64,000 nucleotides of DNA from Zygnema cylindricum (taxonomy: Eukaryota > Streptophyta > Zygnematophyceae > Zygnematales > Zygnemataceae), in NCBI GenBank assembly GCA_037447655.1, contig JBBHKE010002185.1:62001-126000 (forward strand). The letters are read 5' to 3'. The notes under the pieces are model-generated. The model was given only the letters and a program-made list of their open reading frames with translations. It was not told where the DNA came from and made no database searches. Positions 32,112 to 44,735 of this stretch are shown one piece after another; the stretch's first letter is position 1, and the number at the start of each line of letters is the position of its first letter. The translations under genes were made by a program, and so were the position numbers.

Positions 32112-33146
32112 TGATTAAATTAATAGATTTCTAGAGTATTTTCTAGGTTTAATATGTTAGTATAAAAGAAAAAGAAAAGGACGGATAGCCTGCCTTCACC
32201 TCCTCTTTCTAGCCCCGGTACTTGTTGCACTCACTGAAGGATAGAGACGGTGGATGATTCATGGCTACCTTAGTTCAACAAACAGTTATTTTTAGTAGAT
32301 TACTAAAAATATACCTTACGGACCCGGGATTTGATCCCGGTACCTGCGATTCGTCAAGTTGGCCAATAGAGGTCAGCTTTATTCTATTAGAATAGGACCT
32401 ATGCTAAATGCTATAGTATGTGATAGATATATATATATTTAGGGAGGTACAAATCCATTTAACTAAAACTGTATACGGCACGCATAGATATAGTTTTATG
32501 AAAGTACGAAGTACGACACTATTTCAAAACGGATACCACGCATTTTGTTTTGACAGCGAAACAAATGTCGCGCAAGAATTTATTACGGCTAAGATTGCGT
32601 CTCGGTGCAAATCCAACGGCGCACATCATCGCCAAAATCGCGGAGTGGTCTCTTTGGCGTTTTGTGACGTGGCATGACCTGGAGCCAAGTGGAGAGATGA
32701 CATTTGGTCGTGAGAATTCCAAGGAATGTACGGACGAGTGAAAAGCTGACACGCGTCCGCTTAATAGCCTTCTTGTACATAGGCCGTACAAAAGGTACAC
32801 CGACACTAGTACTTTTTGGTACGGTACAGTAATCCGATTGGTCCGTACTTTAGTAGATAGAAGTTATTAGAGGGAATGAGGACTTAGAATATTTTTGTAG
32901 GTAGTCACCTCTCCCTTTTAGAATGTACGAATTGGCATTTTTACTACCTCATAACTTATCGCCTGGTTGGGCATTTTCAGAGACTCTTTTTCCTAAGGAC
33001 TCAAGGGAGTCCAGGTGACACAGCGGTGCAATCAGATTGTCTGCTTGTCTGCTTGGGTAGTAGTGGTTGTCATTGAAAGTGGGTTAGTTAAATACTATCT
33101 AGAGGCTTCTTGTATTTTGTGGTCCAATGGAGGACACAAAATTGCA
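32112..33146 (+). mobile_element. Element P 5' LTR
   Basis: Starts TGATTAAATT and ends AAAATTGCA. The antisense tRNA-like unit at 32314-32385 includes a perfect T-arm: CCGGG (32324-32328), a 7-nt loop and CCCGG (32336-32340), with A-runs (T on the minus strand) near 32305-32309. The bases after it (GGTTACGCGCC, 33147 on) are a mutated priming site. Confidence 0.88.
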
Positions 33147-34246
33147 GGTTACGCGCCAACCCTATAGGGTGCCCACATTCAATGGATCTGGGTTCATCTA
33201 TTGGGAAGCCATGATGATGGGAGCTTTGTGCGAAAAACGAAACTGGGGTATCGTCAGTAGACAAGTGAAACATCCACCTTCGAAAATTTCGCCGGGATTT
33301 GGAGGAGTAAGGTTTTTTTGTAGCAGCGACTGCTTCCGCGGGGGAGGCAATTGATGGGGATAGCAGTGTGTCGGAAAAGGGGAAAGGGAAGGAGACATCC
33401 CTCACCCCTATTGCCATGGCACCGGGATCGGCGGCTGTGAAGACCGTGGAGAATGATACTCAAATGTGGGAAGATTCAAACCTGGTTGCCTAGAACTCCA
33501 TTCTAAGATACCTCACTCAAGGTTTAGCCACCCATCACCTTCACATTTACAAAGCCGAGGAGCTGTGGGAGAGTTTGGTGGAGATCTATAGAGGTGGAAC
33601 TATTCAAGGGCTCCTGTTGGCTGAGCAAAAGCTAGCGAGTTACACTTACAGAGGAGGAAAGATGTTAGATTATTGTAATGATCTTTCTTGTTTGTATATG
33701 GAGATGAAAGTGCCAGGTGGACAGGTACTATGAAAATGAAAGTTAACACCCTTACAATAAAGTTACCAGATGAGTTCGAGAACATAGTTTACCGTGTACA
33801 AGAAATGCCTGATAGTTCATGGAAATGGAACACAGTGGTCAGGATGATACTTGTTCACGAAAACACAATGGAGATAAGGAGAGGAGGTAAGAGCTTTCAA
33901 GCTCTAGCAGCAAAAGGGGACCGATGGGGGAAGGACCTTAAGAAACCTTACAAAGGAGAAAGAGATCATTTTGGGAGACCGAGGCCCCCAAAGGGTCTTT
34001 GTCATTTTTGCAAATAAACAAGGACACTTCATCGCATATTGTGTTAAGGTATCGAAGTTGAGGCTCAAAAAGAATTGTGGAGGAGGTTTTTACGGAGGGA
34101 AGAAAAAGGCACTTGTGGTTACAATGGTGACAGGAGAAAAAGAGGATGAGTGCTCTGAGGAGGATGGGGAGCTTCTTCTTGACGAGATTTTGGAGGAGAA
34201 GGAGATCCCTTGCAGACTGAAGTGTGCCCTTGGAGCAATTCGGTAA
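33127..34246 (+). pseudogene. Element P gag (frameshifted)
   Basis: The frame starts inside the LTR at 33127 (MEDTKLQ), crosses the priming site and reads VPTFNGSGFIYWEAMM. A frameshift lies in the T-run near 33315. The core follows (ATHHLHIYKAEELWESLVEI; MKLPDEFENIVYRVQ-type block at 33760-33800) and EIRRGGKSFQALAAKGD. The zinc knuckle begins CHFCK but is broken by a stop after the second Cys (near 34015). An acidic linker rich in Glu leads to the protease. Confidence 0.85.
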
Positions 34247-35931
34247 GCTCCAGAGGAAGGATGGATTATCGACTCAGGTGTATCCATGAATATGTGTCGT
34301 GATAAAGAACTCTTCACTAAGCTAAAAAAGATCCCGATTGTAGAGATAGAGTATCGGGATGGGAGAGTGGTTACTATAGATATAGTGGGATCACTAGATC
34401 TGAAAGTCTTAGTGGAGGTTAAGACTTCTATACTTACATTCTCAGATGTACTCTACATTCCTCACCTGAGTAAAAATCTTGTCTCTACGTATGTGCTAGA
34501 TGACAATAAGTTTGATTCCTTCACTAGAAAGGGAGTCTTTACAGCTAAGTATCGGGATGAAGTTTACTTCACGGCAAATAAGGGTAGCCAAGGAATGTTT
34601 AGGCTTAACCTGAGTAATGAAAAGAAGAATGCTTATTATGTTGGTGTTCCTAAGTTTATGATTTGGCATGAGCGGTTGGGGCATGTGCATTTTGATAGGT
34701 TTAAGGAAATGAAAAAGCTTGGGGTAGTAGAAGGCATTTAGTTTGGGGATAATAAAATGATGGATGATTGTAGTGGCTGTGCTCAAGGTAAGGCTCACAG
34801 ATTTCCCTTTCCCAAAGCCGCCACATATAGAGGTGAGATAGTGTTAGATTTAGTCCACACACATATTTGAGGACCTGCAAAAGTACCTTCGATTAGAGGA
34901 AAGAGGTTTATGATGATAATAACTGATGACAAGTCTAGATACTCTAGAGTCTACTTTCTAAAAACAAAGTCTAAAGCATCAACTTAATTCAAAGAATGTT
35001 AAGTATGAAGTGAGAAGTTGCATGAAACCCCCATTAAGATGATAAGGAGTGATAATGGAGGGGAATATACCTCTAACCAGTTTAAGGAATATTTGAGAGA
35101 TGAGGGAGTATAGCACCAAAAAATTGTACCATATAACCCGAAACAAAATGGGGTAGCTGAGAGGTTGAATTGAACACTATGAGATAGTGCATGCAGTATG
35201 TTGGCAAACAAGAAAATAGGAAAGAAATTTTGGGCAGAAGCAATGAAAAGTGCCAACGACATTAAGAATAGAGTCCTTACCTCAGCTGTAAAGAGAGTGA
35301 CACCTTAGGAGAGATGGGTTGGAAGGAAACCAGATATCTAACACCTTATAGTATTTAGTAGCCAAGTTTACAGTCTTGACACGGATTGGAAAAACTGGAA
35401 ACTAGATGCTAAGGGAAAACTTGGATACTTTGTGGGATATGATGAGGATGTTAAGGGATATAGAGTCTATGACTTAGCAAAGAAAGATATCATTCAGGTC
35501 AAACACTTAGTTGTCATGGATGAAGGGAAGTCATTTGACCCCTTCAAATATACAAAGAAGATAAGAATCAGATTTGAGTCCGAAAGTGAGGAGAACTCGG
35601 TCGTTCCTGAAAGAGACATGAGTGAAACCGTGATTGCAGCTTCAGGGGCGATCCAAGATACAGAGACTCACCGGAAACCTCACATACTCCCATGGAATTC
35701 GAGGAGATACAAGAAGCGGGACAAGAACCGCCTTCCACGGACAGGGGAGCCGACGAGATAGTGAGAAGAAATCCAAGACTTCCATCCATTCCAGCTTCGG
35801 AGTTTGAGGGAGGAAGGAGGAGCAGCAAAATAATACAGGAAAAACAAGATGCTCATAAGGTAACTAAGCTATCTCACCCAGATGAGCCTCAATCTTACTC
35901 GGAGGTAGTGAATAGTCTACAAAAAAATTGA
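34247..35931 (+). pseudogene. Element P protease and integrase (broken)
   Basis: The protease keeps WIIDSGVSMNM (34263-34296) in an open frame to 34741. GAG-pre-integrase reads MFRLNLSNEKKNAYYVG. In integrase the first catalytic block reads HTHI-stop-GP (Asp to His near 34860), the second is SDNGGEYTS (near 35050), and QNGVAERLN (35147-35170) keeps Glu. Further stops occur at 35113, 35170 and 35309. From 35432 the YRVYDLAKKDI block and acidic linker are open. Confidence 0.87.
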
Positions 35932-37469
35932 TGGATTAGAGCCATAAATGATGAGATGGCTTCTATCATGGAAGCAAATACTTAGGAACTAGCAGATTGA
36001 CCTCCATACAAAAAACCTATGGGGTGTAAATGGGTTTTAAACTAAAATTGAACCCAGATAATACAATTGAGAGATATAAGGCTTAATTGGTAGAGAAGGG
36101 GTTCACCCAAAAAGAGGGGATTGACTATGAGGAGACCTTTGCTCCAGTTGTTCGCTTCCCATCAGTAAAGGTTCTCCTCAGTCTAGCAGCAGCAAAAGAC
36201 ATGGAAATACACGAGATGAACATTAAGATTGCTTTTATTAATGGTGAGTTAGAGGAAGACATTTTAATGAGACAACCCGAGGGGTTTGTGGAAAAAGGAG
36301 AAAAGAGCAAAGTCTGCAAGCTCATAAAGTCCTTATGTGGACTAAAGCAAGCTCCCTGACAGTTGAATAAGAAACTAGATGAGTTTGTCACCGATGTGGG
36401 ATATATCCGTATCAGCTCTGACCATTCTATCTATATTTTTGAAGATGAGAATGGTGTCATTTTTATTGCAATTTATGTTGATGATCTACTTGTGTTGAGT
36501 AAGTCTTTGGAGAAGATCAATAGGCTAAAAAAAGATCTTAGGGCAAATTTGATATCAAGGATTTAGGGCAGGCAAAATATATTTTGGGTATTCAAATGGA
36601 GAGAGATAGGGGGAAGAAGATTATCAGACTTACTCATAAAGAAGCAATAGGTAATATGCTTGAGAAATTCCAGATGGAAAATGCTTACAGTTGTACCACT
36701 CCCATGGACTTGAAAAAAGTAAGTGATGGGAGTGTAAAAGGAGTGATGATCTTAGACGATCAGATGAGTCCAGAGGAGAGAGATTTTATGAAGTCTATCC
36801 CTTATAGACAGGTTGTAGGAAGCTTAATCTATTTTATGAACTGTACCACGCTGGACATAGCAGCAGCACTTGGAGTACTTAGTAGGAGTCTTAATGATCC
36901 TAGGAAAAGAGACTGGGAGGCAGCCAAGAGAGTCATAAGATATTTGGTTCGAACCAGAGAATTATGGTTCCATTTGGGAGGGGAGCACACTGATATCACC
37001 ACTTGGATTGATGCCAATTATGGGGATGCACCTATGACAAAATGCACTTTTGGATATGTTTTGTATGTGGGGGAAGGTGCTGGCTGTTGGAGCAGCAAGT
37101 ATCAAAAGGTGGTTGCTCAGTCTATTATGGAGGCTAAGTATATGGCGTCTTATTCTGCTGTAAAAGAACTAATGTGGGTGAAATCATTGTTGCAAGAAGT
37201 GGGATATATGAAGGAGGGAGTGCATGAAATCTTTTGCAACAATCAAGCTGCAATCGCAATTGCAGCCTATCCAAAACATCATTTCAAAGCAAAACATATG
37301 GACATAAGATTAAGCTTCGTAAGAGAAAAAGTTGAAAAATAAATTAAATCTTGTGTTTAAACCTGATAGAGAAATGGTGGCTGACATGATGACCAAACCT
37401 GTGCCCTCTCCTAAATTAAAATATTGTCGTGAAAAATGCGGGTTGAAAGAAAAATTAAAATTAGACTAG
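35932..37469 (+). pseudogene. Element P reverse transcriptase and RNase H (broken)
   Basis: RT: GFTQKEGIDYEETFAPVVRF (36099 on), EMNIKIAFINGEL in place of the Asp-containing QMDIKTAFLNGEL (Asp to Asn), and an intact YVDD at 36474-36485. RNase H: 36584-37342 with HTDITTWIDANYGD, SIMEAKYMASYS, FCNNQAAIAIA and HMDIRLSFVREKV, then a stop at 37340 and the tail DMMTKPVPSPKLKYC. It is non-functional. Confidence 0.88.
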
Positions 37470-37482
37470 AAAACAAGGGGAG
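37470..37482 (+). other. Polypurine tract of element P
   Basis: AAAACAAGGGGAG lies directly before the 3' LTR start TGTTGAAATT. The same tract in reverse (CTCCCCTTNTTTT) borders the LTRs at 17342, 45724 and 53027. It primes plus-strand DNA in LTR retrotransposons. Confidence 0.82.
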
Positions 37483-38513
37483 TGTTGAAATTAAAAGATT
37501 TCTAGAGTATTTTCTAGGTTTAAATATGCTAGTATAAAACAAAAAAAAGGACAGAGAGCCTGCCTCCACCTCCTCTCTCTAGCCCCCATACTTGTTGTAG
37601 TCACTAAAAGACAGAAAGGGTGGTTGATCCATGGTTGCCTTAGTTCAACAGACAATTATTTTTAGTAGGTTACTAAAAATATACTTGACGTACCCGGGAT
37701 TTGATCCAGGTACCTTTGGTCCGTCAAGTTTGCCGATAGCGGTTAGCTTTATCCTATTAGACTAGGACCAGTGCTAAATGCTATATTATGTGATAGATAT
37801 ATATATTTAGGGAGGAACAAATCTATTTAACTAAAACTGTATACGGCACGCAAAGATACAGTTTTATAAAAGTACGAAGTACGATTCTAATTCAAAACGG
37901 ATACCACGTATTTTTCAACAACGAAACAAATGTCGCGAAAGTATTCTTTACGGCTAAGATTGCGTCTCGTTGCAAATCCAATGGCGAACATCATCGCCGA
38001 AATCCCGGAGTGGTCACTCTAGCGTTTTGTGACGTGGCATGACCTAGAGCCTAGTGGAGAGATGGCATTCGATCATGAGAATTTCGAGGAATGTACAGAC
38101 GAGTGAAAAGCGGACACGCGTCCGTTTGATAACCTTGTCGTACATAGGCCGTACAAAAGGTACACCGGCAGTAGTATTTTTTGGTATGGTACAATAATCT
38201 GATTGGTCCGTACTTCAATAGATAGAAGTTAATAGAGGGAATCAGGACTTAGAAAATTTTGGTAAGTAGTCACCTCTCCCTTTGAGAGTTTGTACAAATT
38301 GGCATTTTTATTGCCTCATAACTTGTTGCCTCATTGGGCGTTTTCAGAGATTCTTTTTCCTACGGAGTGAGGGGATTCGAAGCTGCACACGGGTGAAATC
38401 AAGTTGTTTGCTTCTCTGCTTAGGTAGCAGTGGTTGTCATTGAAAGTGGGTTAGTTAAATACTATCTAGAAGCTTTTTTTATTTTGTGGTCTAATGGAGG
38501 ACACAAAATTGCA
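37483..38513 (+). mobile_element. Element P 3' LTR
   Basis: Starts TGTTGAAATTAAAAG and ends AAAATTGCA. The antisense tRNA-like unit has ACTTGACG (37683-37690) pairing perfectly with CGTCAAGT (37722-37729) around GGGATTTGATCC. An A-run at 37674-37678 (T on the minus strand) lies at the terminator position. Confidence 0.88.
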
Positions 38514-39690
38514 TGATATCAGTGTGCTCCCCTCCCAAATGCGACCATAACTCTCTCGTTCTGACCAGATATCTCATGACTCTCTTGGCTGCCTCCGAAT
38601 CTCTCTTCTTACGATTATTATGACTCCTAGTGAGTACTCATACCACTGCCACTACGTCCAGTCTTGTTCAGTTCATTAAGTAGAACAAACTTCCTACGAC
38701 CTCTCTATAAGGAATAGACTTCATAAATTCTCTCTCTTCTGGACTCATCTGATCATCTAAGATTATCACTCCTCCTTCTACACTCCCGTCACTTACTTTC
38801 TTTAAGTCGATAAGAGTGGTACAACTATTTGCTTTCTCCATCTCGAATTTCTCAAGCATATTACCTATTGCTTCTTTCAGAGTGCGTCTAATGATCCTTT
38901 TCCCCCTATCTCTTTCCATTTGAATTCCCTAAATATATCTTGCCTCCCCAAAAAATTTCATGTCAAATCTGCTTCTAAGATTTTTTTTAACCTATTGATC
39001 TTTTCCAAAGTTTTACTTAACACCAGCTAATTATCCACATAAATTGCAATACAGATCACACCATCCTCATCTTCAAACATATAGATAGAATGGTGTGAGC
39101 TGATCCCGATATATCCCAGACCAGTGAGAAACTCATTTATTTTCTTATTCCATTGTCAGGGAGCATGCTTAATTCCGCATAAGGAATTTATGAGTCTGCA
39201 TACATTCCTCTGTTTCCCAGCCTCCACATACCCCTCTGGTTGCGGCATGAAGATTTCTTCCTCTAGCTCACCATTGAGGAAGGCGGTCTTAATATCCATC
39301 TGATAGATTTCCATGTCTTTCGCTGCTTTTAGAGTGAGGAGAATCCTTACTGATGGGAAACGAACAACTGGAGCATATGTCTCCTCATAGTCAATCCCCT
39401 CGTTTTGGGTGAATCCATTCGCTACCAATCGAGCCTTATATCTTTCAATGGTATTATCTAGGTTCAATTTTAGCTTAAATACCCATTTTTAGCCAATAGG
39501 TTTTCTATTTGGAGGACAATCCGTTAGCTCCAAAGTATTTGCTTCCATGATCGAAGCCATCTCAACATTTATGGCTCTAATATATCTGTCATTTTTTGGT
39601 CTGTTTACAGCCTCCAAGTATGACTGAGGCTCATCAGGATGAGATAGCTTAGTTACTTTATGAGCAGCCTGTTTCTCTTGTATCATTTTG
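38514..39690 (-). pseudogene. Copia M2: RNase H start and RT (broken)
   Basis: Continuation of M2 right of element P. RT on the minus strand has ANGFTQNEGIDYEETYAPVVRF and an intact QMDIKTAFLNGEL block (39467-39156). The YVDD box reads YVDN followed by a stop (near 39035). The linker open frame 38919-38668 has MERDRGKRII and MSPEEREFMKSIPYREVVGS. Confidence 0.85.
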
Positions 39691-41300
39691 CTCCTCTTTC
39701 TCCCACTTTCAAACTTTGACGCTCGAATAGAGGGAAGTCTTGGGTTTCTTGTTACTGTCTCTTCTCTCCCTCATCCATAAAAGATGATTCTGGTTCCTCC
39801 TCTTCTGTCTCCTCAAAGTCAATAGGAGTATGTGACGTATCTCGTAACTCTCATGCATCTTGGATCTCCTCTGAATCTGCAATCACTATATCACTCATAT
39901 CTTTTTCGAGAAAAACAGAGTTTTCCTCACTTTCGAACTCAAACCTGATTCTTATCTTCTTGGTATATTTGAAGGGGTCAATTCACTTTCCTTCATCCAT
40001 GACAACTAGTTGTTTGACCAGAATGATATCTTGCTTTGCTAAGTCATAGACTCTATATCCCTTGACATCCTCATCATATCCCACAAAATATCCAAGTTTT
40101 CCCTTAGCATCAAGTTTCCCGTTTTTCTTATCCATATATAGACTGTAGACTAGGCTACCGAATACTTTAAGGTGAGAGATATCCGATTTCCTTCTGACCC
40201 ATCTCTTATAAGGTGTCATATCTTTGATTGTTGAGGTTAAGAACTTATTCTTAATGTAGTTGGCACAGTTCATGGCTTCTGCCCAGAATCTCTTTCCTGT
40301 TTTCAAGTCAGCCAACATACTGCATACACTATCTCCTAGGGTTCGGTTTAACCTATCAGCTACCCCAATTCGTTCTGGATTATGTGGTACAATTTTCTGG
40401 TGCTGAACTCCCTCATCTCTCAGGTATTCTACTAGGTAGAGGTATATTCTCCCCCATTATCACTCTTTATTCTCTTAATGGGGTTTTCATGCAGCTTCTC
40501 ACTCCAGGCTTTATATTCTTTGAAGTAAGTTGGTGATTTAGACTTTGTTTTTAGAAAGTAAACTCTAGAGTTCCTAGACTAGTCATCAATTATTGTCAAC
40601 ATATACCTTTTCCCTCCAACTGAGTGTACCCTTGCTGGTCCCCAGATATCTATGTGGATTAAATCTAGTACCTTTTCCCCACTATATGTGGCGGCTTTAG
40701 GAAAAGGAAGTTTGTGAGCCTTACCTTGGGCACAACCACTACAATCATTCACCATTTCATTATCATTGAACTCAATATCTTCTACTTCACTAAGCTTCTT
40801 CATTTCCCTTAACGAATCAAAGTGCACATGCCCTAACCGCTTATGCCAAATCATCAACTTTGGGACACCAACATAATAAGCATTCTTCTTTTCATAACTT
40901 AGGTTAAGCCTAAACATTCCTTGGCTACCCTTATCAACAGTGAAGTAAACTTCATCCCCATACTTAGCTATAAAGACTCCCTTTCAAGTGAAGGTATTAA
41001 ACTCTTTGCCATCTAACAAAGATGTAGAGACAAGATTATTACTCAGCTGAGGAATATAGAGCACATCTGAGAAAGTGAGTATAGAATTCTTACCCTACAC
41101 TACTACTTTCAAATCTACTGATCCCACTAGAACTTTAGTAACCACTCTCTCATCCCCATACTCTATTTTTACAGTAGGGATTTTCTTTAGCTTAATAAAG
41201 AGGTCCTTGTCACGACACATATGCATGGATGCACCTAAGTTGATGATCCATCCTTCTTGTGGAGCTTCCCGAATTGCTCTAAAGGCACACTTTTGTCTTT
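39691..41300 (-). pseudogene. Copia M2: integrase and protease (broken)
   Basis: The protease motif reads WIINLGASMHM (DSG to NLG) in 41370-41095. GAG-pre-integrase and the integrase start are at 40917-40579, with MIWHKRLGHVHFDSLREMKK, the CSGCAQGKAH zinc-binding type block and LIHIDIWGP. The C-terminal part at 40318-39983 has KTGKRFWAEAMNCANYIKN and YFVGYDEDVKGYRVYDL. A Glu/Ser-rich linker follows. Confidence 0.85.
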
Positions 41301-42378
41301 GAGGGATCTCCTTCTCCTCCAGAATCTTGTCAAGAAGAAGCTCCCTATCCTCCTTAGAGGACTCGTCCACTATTTATCTTGTCATTCTTGTGACCGAAAG
41401 TGCCTTTTTCTTCCCTCCGGAAGTAGCCCCTCCACGATTCTCTTGGATCCTTAGCTCCAACAGCTTGACACAATTCATGAAAAAGTGTCTCGGCTTTTTG
41501 CATAAATGTCAAAGGCCCTTTGGGGTCCTCAGTCCTCCAGTCTGAACTCTTTCTCCTTTGTATGGCTTTTTCGCGTCTTGTCTCCACTTGTCCCCTCGAG
41601 CGGCTAGAGCTTGAACGCTCTTTCCTCCTCTTCTAATCTCAATCGTGTTCTCTTGCACAAGTATGATGCGGACCACTGTATTCCACTTCCATGACCTATC
41701 AGTCATTTCCTGTACTCGGTACACTATGTTCTCATACTCGTCGGGTTACTTCACGATGAGAGTGTTAACTTTCATTTTCATTGTACCTCTCCATCCGGCA
41801 CTCTCCATCTCCATATACAAAAAAGAAAGATCATTACAGTATTATAACATCTTTCCCCCTTTGTAAGTAGAATTTCCCAAACTTTGCTCTGCCAACTAGA
41901 GCTCTTGAATCGTACCATCTCTATAGATCTCTATCAAACTCACCCACAACTCCTCAACCTTGTTAACGTGAAGGTGGCGATTTGCCAAAGCTTGAGTGAA
42001 GTGTCTCATAATGAAGTTCTTGGCAGCCATGTTGGTGTCTTCCCACCTTTGAGTGTCGGTCTCCGCAGCCTTCACGATCGCCGCTCCGCATGTCGCGGGA
42101 ATAGGAGCAATAGGAGTAAAAGGTGTCTCTTTTTTTTTCCCCTTTTTGGACACACTGCAATCCCCATCATCTACCTCCTATATTGCAACTGATGTTGCTA
42201 CAAAAAGCCTTATTCCACCAAACCTCGGTGGGGTTTCTTGAGGTGGACGTTTCACTTCTCCACTAACAATACCCCAATATACTTTTTCACACAAAGACCC
42301 TCTCATCATGGCTTCCCAATTGATAAACCCTGATCCATTGAAGATGGGCACTCTAGAGGGTGGGCCCATAACTTGCAA
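41301..42378 (-). pseudogene. Copia M2: gag (broken)
   Basis: The frame starts at 42378 inside the LTR end and reads MQVMGPPSRVPIFNGSGFINWEAMM across the priming site. It then gives VYWGIVSGEVKRPPQ and RFGGIRLFVATS. Later segments are ENDT-like NMAAKNFIMRHFTQALANRHLH (42153-41896) and VQEMTDRSWKWNTVVRIILVQENTIEIRRGGKSVQALAARGD (41724-41509). The zinc knuckle near 41515-41480 is degraded. Confidence 0.83.
42360..42373 (-). other. Primer-binding site of M2
   Basis: AGTTATGGGCCCAC on the minus strand directly follows the LTR end. It matches the initiator tRNA-Met anticodon-loop complement. Confidence 0.83.
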
Positions 42379-43393
42379 TTTTGTGTCCTCTATTGGATTA
42401 CAGAATTCAGGAAGCCTTTAGATAGTTGTTTAACTTACCCACTTTCAATGGCAACCACTGCTGCCCTAGCAAACAAGATGACAATTTGATTGCACCTTAG
42501 TGCAGCCTTGACTCCCCTGAGTTCGTAGAAAAATGAATCTCTGAAATCGCCCAACCATGCGATTTATTATAGGGTGGCAAAGATGCAAATATATACAAAC
42601 TCTCAAAGAGGGAGAAGACCATCTACCAGATTCTCTACCAGATTCTTCTAAGTCCTAGCTCCCTCTCACAACCCCTATCTACTGACTGTACGAACCAATC
42701 AGAAAACTATACAATACAAGAAATTACTACTAGTGATGTACTTTTTGTACGGCCTTTGTACGACAAGGCCATTAAGCGGACGCATGTCCACTTTTCACTC
42801 GTCCATACGTTCCTTTGAATTCCCGCGACCAAATGTTACCTCTCGAAATGGGGCCAAGTCACCCCACGTCACAAAATGCTAAAGTGACCATTCCGCGATC
42901 TAGGGGATGATGTGCGCCGTTGGATAGAATTTAGTATTTGATCTCAACTGTCGAAACAAATGTCTGATTCATTTACTTCGTGGGAAATCATATCCGTACA
43001 GTATTTAACTCGTTCTACGTATCTATGTTTGTAATTTTGTTAATCGGAATAGCTACCGTAAAACTCTTTAAATATTTATCAAACCCTATATACTTTAGCA
43101 AACTTCTACGACAGACTGGTTAGAGCAAACGGCTACGCCTTGCTCTATGAGTTGGAGGTTCGAGTTTTGCCGGACTCAACCTTTTGACAAGAGTGACTTA
43201 GGTCATTGTTGTACTCTACAGGTGTAGTTGAGGCAGCCATGGCTCCACTACTCTCTCTCTCTCTTTCACTGACTACAACAAGTATGGGGGATGGAGAGAG
43301 AGAGGTGGAGGCAGACTGCTTTAGCTCTCTTTTCTGTTTTTCTATTTAGACCTAGAAAATACTTATATCAAATCTTTTTCGTTATTTTCAACA
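42374..43393 (-). mobile_element. Copia M2 5' LTR
   Basis: Starts TGCAATTTTG and ends TTTCAACA, then continues directly into repeat R (CCTTTATATT). Since R copy I has the same CCTTTATATT junction preceded by other sequence, M2 probably inserted into an R copy. The antisense tRNA-like unit is at about 43108-43185 (ACTGGTTAGAGC A box; GGTTCGAGTTT; TTTT at 43182-43185), with TAGAGCAA/TTGCTCTA pairing. Confidence 0.88.
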
Positions 43394-44560
43394 CCTTTAT
43401 ATTACGAAGTATTTTCGAGCCCTTTTTACCCAATACGGTCATCAGTGTACGGAGGAGAGAGTGCACCGAGCGGGACAAGATCCTTGTATTTACCAAACCG
43501 AGCGGGAATCACTATATTTTGCCCTTATCGGAGGCCAGACGGCCAACTTCTCCCGCCTCAAATATTGCGATTCCGTTACATGGGACTAGCTACCGCCAGC
43601 CCTCGTGGGGGGTACATTGTGGATTGCCACGTAACTTTAGGGAATATCACCTAGATTATGCTGTTAGCTGTTAGTAGGAATTCAGTTCAAGTTCAGCTAA
43701 CCTCTGGTCCATTAATTACCCCAGGTCAAAGTGTGGTATCCCAACATCAGTTCAAGATTTATCGTAGATTATTGGTTCCAATTTAAACTCTCAGTTTCGG
43801 ATTTAGCCAGAGTCTGAAGTATAACTTTTTGCCCTGAGTGTGGTATGGCCTTATTTAACCTATGATAGTTCGATAACAATTGCTCTTTGGTCATTGGCTC
43901 CTTCCATTGCGTTGACCTTTTGGATCTGAAATCGGAAAAACTTTGTTGTATAATGCCCTTGGGGCTGGAGGAGACAGGTTGATGTTTCAGTACTGTCTCG
44001 TGATAAAACCCTATAAAATTGCAACAAACCTTATTTTGGAGAACCTTTGTTTGTTATGTGATAGTGACCCTACTGCCATCTTGGTTTGCATTTGTCCTTT
44101 GTAGAAATCGTAGTTTTGTTGGGTAGTTGGCACTATCTTTATTTTTTGGGCGATTTGGGACTTGTAGTTGTTTGATACCGAGAGGGGTCTTGTCGGTTCT
44201 GGGTTGCAAAAACCGAGGAGTTAAAGAGGACATTACATCTTTCGGTGTCTTGAGAGAGATTTCGTATCCTCTTGTTGCCAATGTTGCTTTTGGGGGTATG
44301 TTGAGCTCGCTTGCTCTTATTCTGAATCCTAACTTTATCTCTATTTTTTTAAGGTCAAGGTGATATTGTTAATTTTGAAACTCCTTATTATTTTTTTTAT
44401 TTTCCGTTATTCTGCGTGGAAGTGTCTGTGTTCTCTCTTTGGTAGTCCTTTTTGGGCTTCGGTTGCGTTTCAGCCGGGGTTGACTACTAGAATCTTTTGG
44501 ACAAGAACAGTGGGTTTTGAGGGAATCTTTGTTAGACTTCCAATGGACTAGCCCAAACCC
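43394..44560 (+). repeat. Repeat family R, copy II (single unit)
   Basis: Uninterrupted counterpart of 15689-16162 plus 19709-21200. It ends in a T-rich stretch and GGTAGTCCTTTTTGGGCTTCGGTTG, matching GGTAGCCCTTTTTGGGGCTTCGGTC near 21170. It shows where N1 inserted in copy I. No protein domain is recognised on either strand. Confidence 0.7.
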
Positions 44561-44735
44561 ACTCTTTTTTGTCAGCCAAATGAGGGAAATAAGGGAAGAG
44601 AGGAAACATCTTCCCACCTCCCCATGCACTCATTCCTATTTCCTATCCGTTTGTAATGCATGCATGTCTATAGGAGGGATGTGAGCAACAATGCGCAAGA
44701 TCATCATTGTCGGAAGCATCCGCATTTGGGGGGAA
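44561..44735. other. Unassigned spacer
   Basis: About 175 bp between repeat R and a degenerate LTR start. No gene, repeat or motif is recognised. The exact left end of the following LTR is blurred by divergence. Confidence 0.35.

Larger units (their letters stand above)
32112..38513 (+). mobile_element. Complete autonomous-type copia element P nested in M2
   Basis: The 5' LTR is 32112-33146 and the 3' LTR 37483-38513. A perfect 5-bp target duplication TGATA lies at 32107-32111 and 38514-38518. The insertion splits the M2 RNase H codons for the DITTWSDAS region: left ...AGTAGTGATA, right TGATATCAGTG. All copia domains are present in the order Gag, protease, integrase, RT, RNase H. The LTRs have diverged visibly from each other, so it is not young. 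Confidence 0.93.

Noticed and set aside
43291-43674. 127-residue plus-strand frame across an LTR/R junction
   Set aside because: It starts in the copia LTR and continues into repeat R, and the corresponding R copy at 15689 does not keep the same frame.
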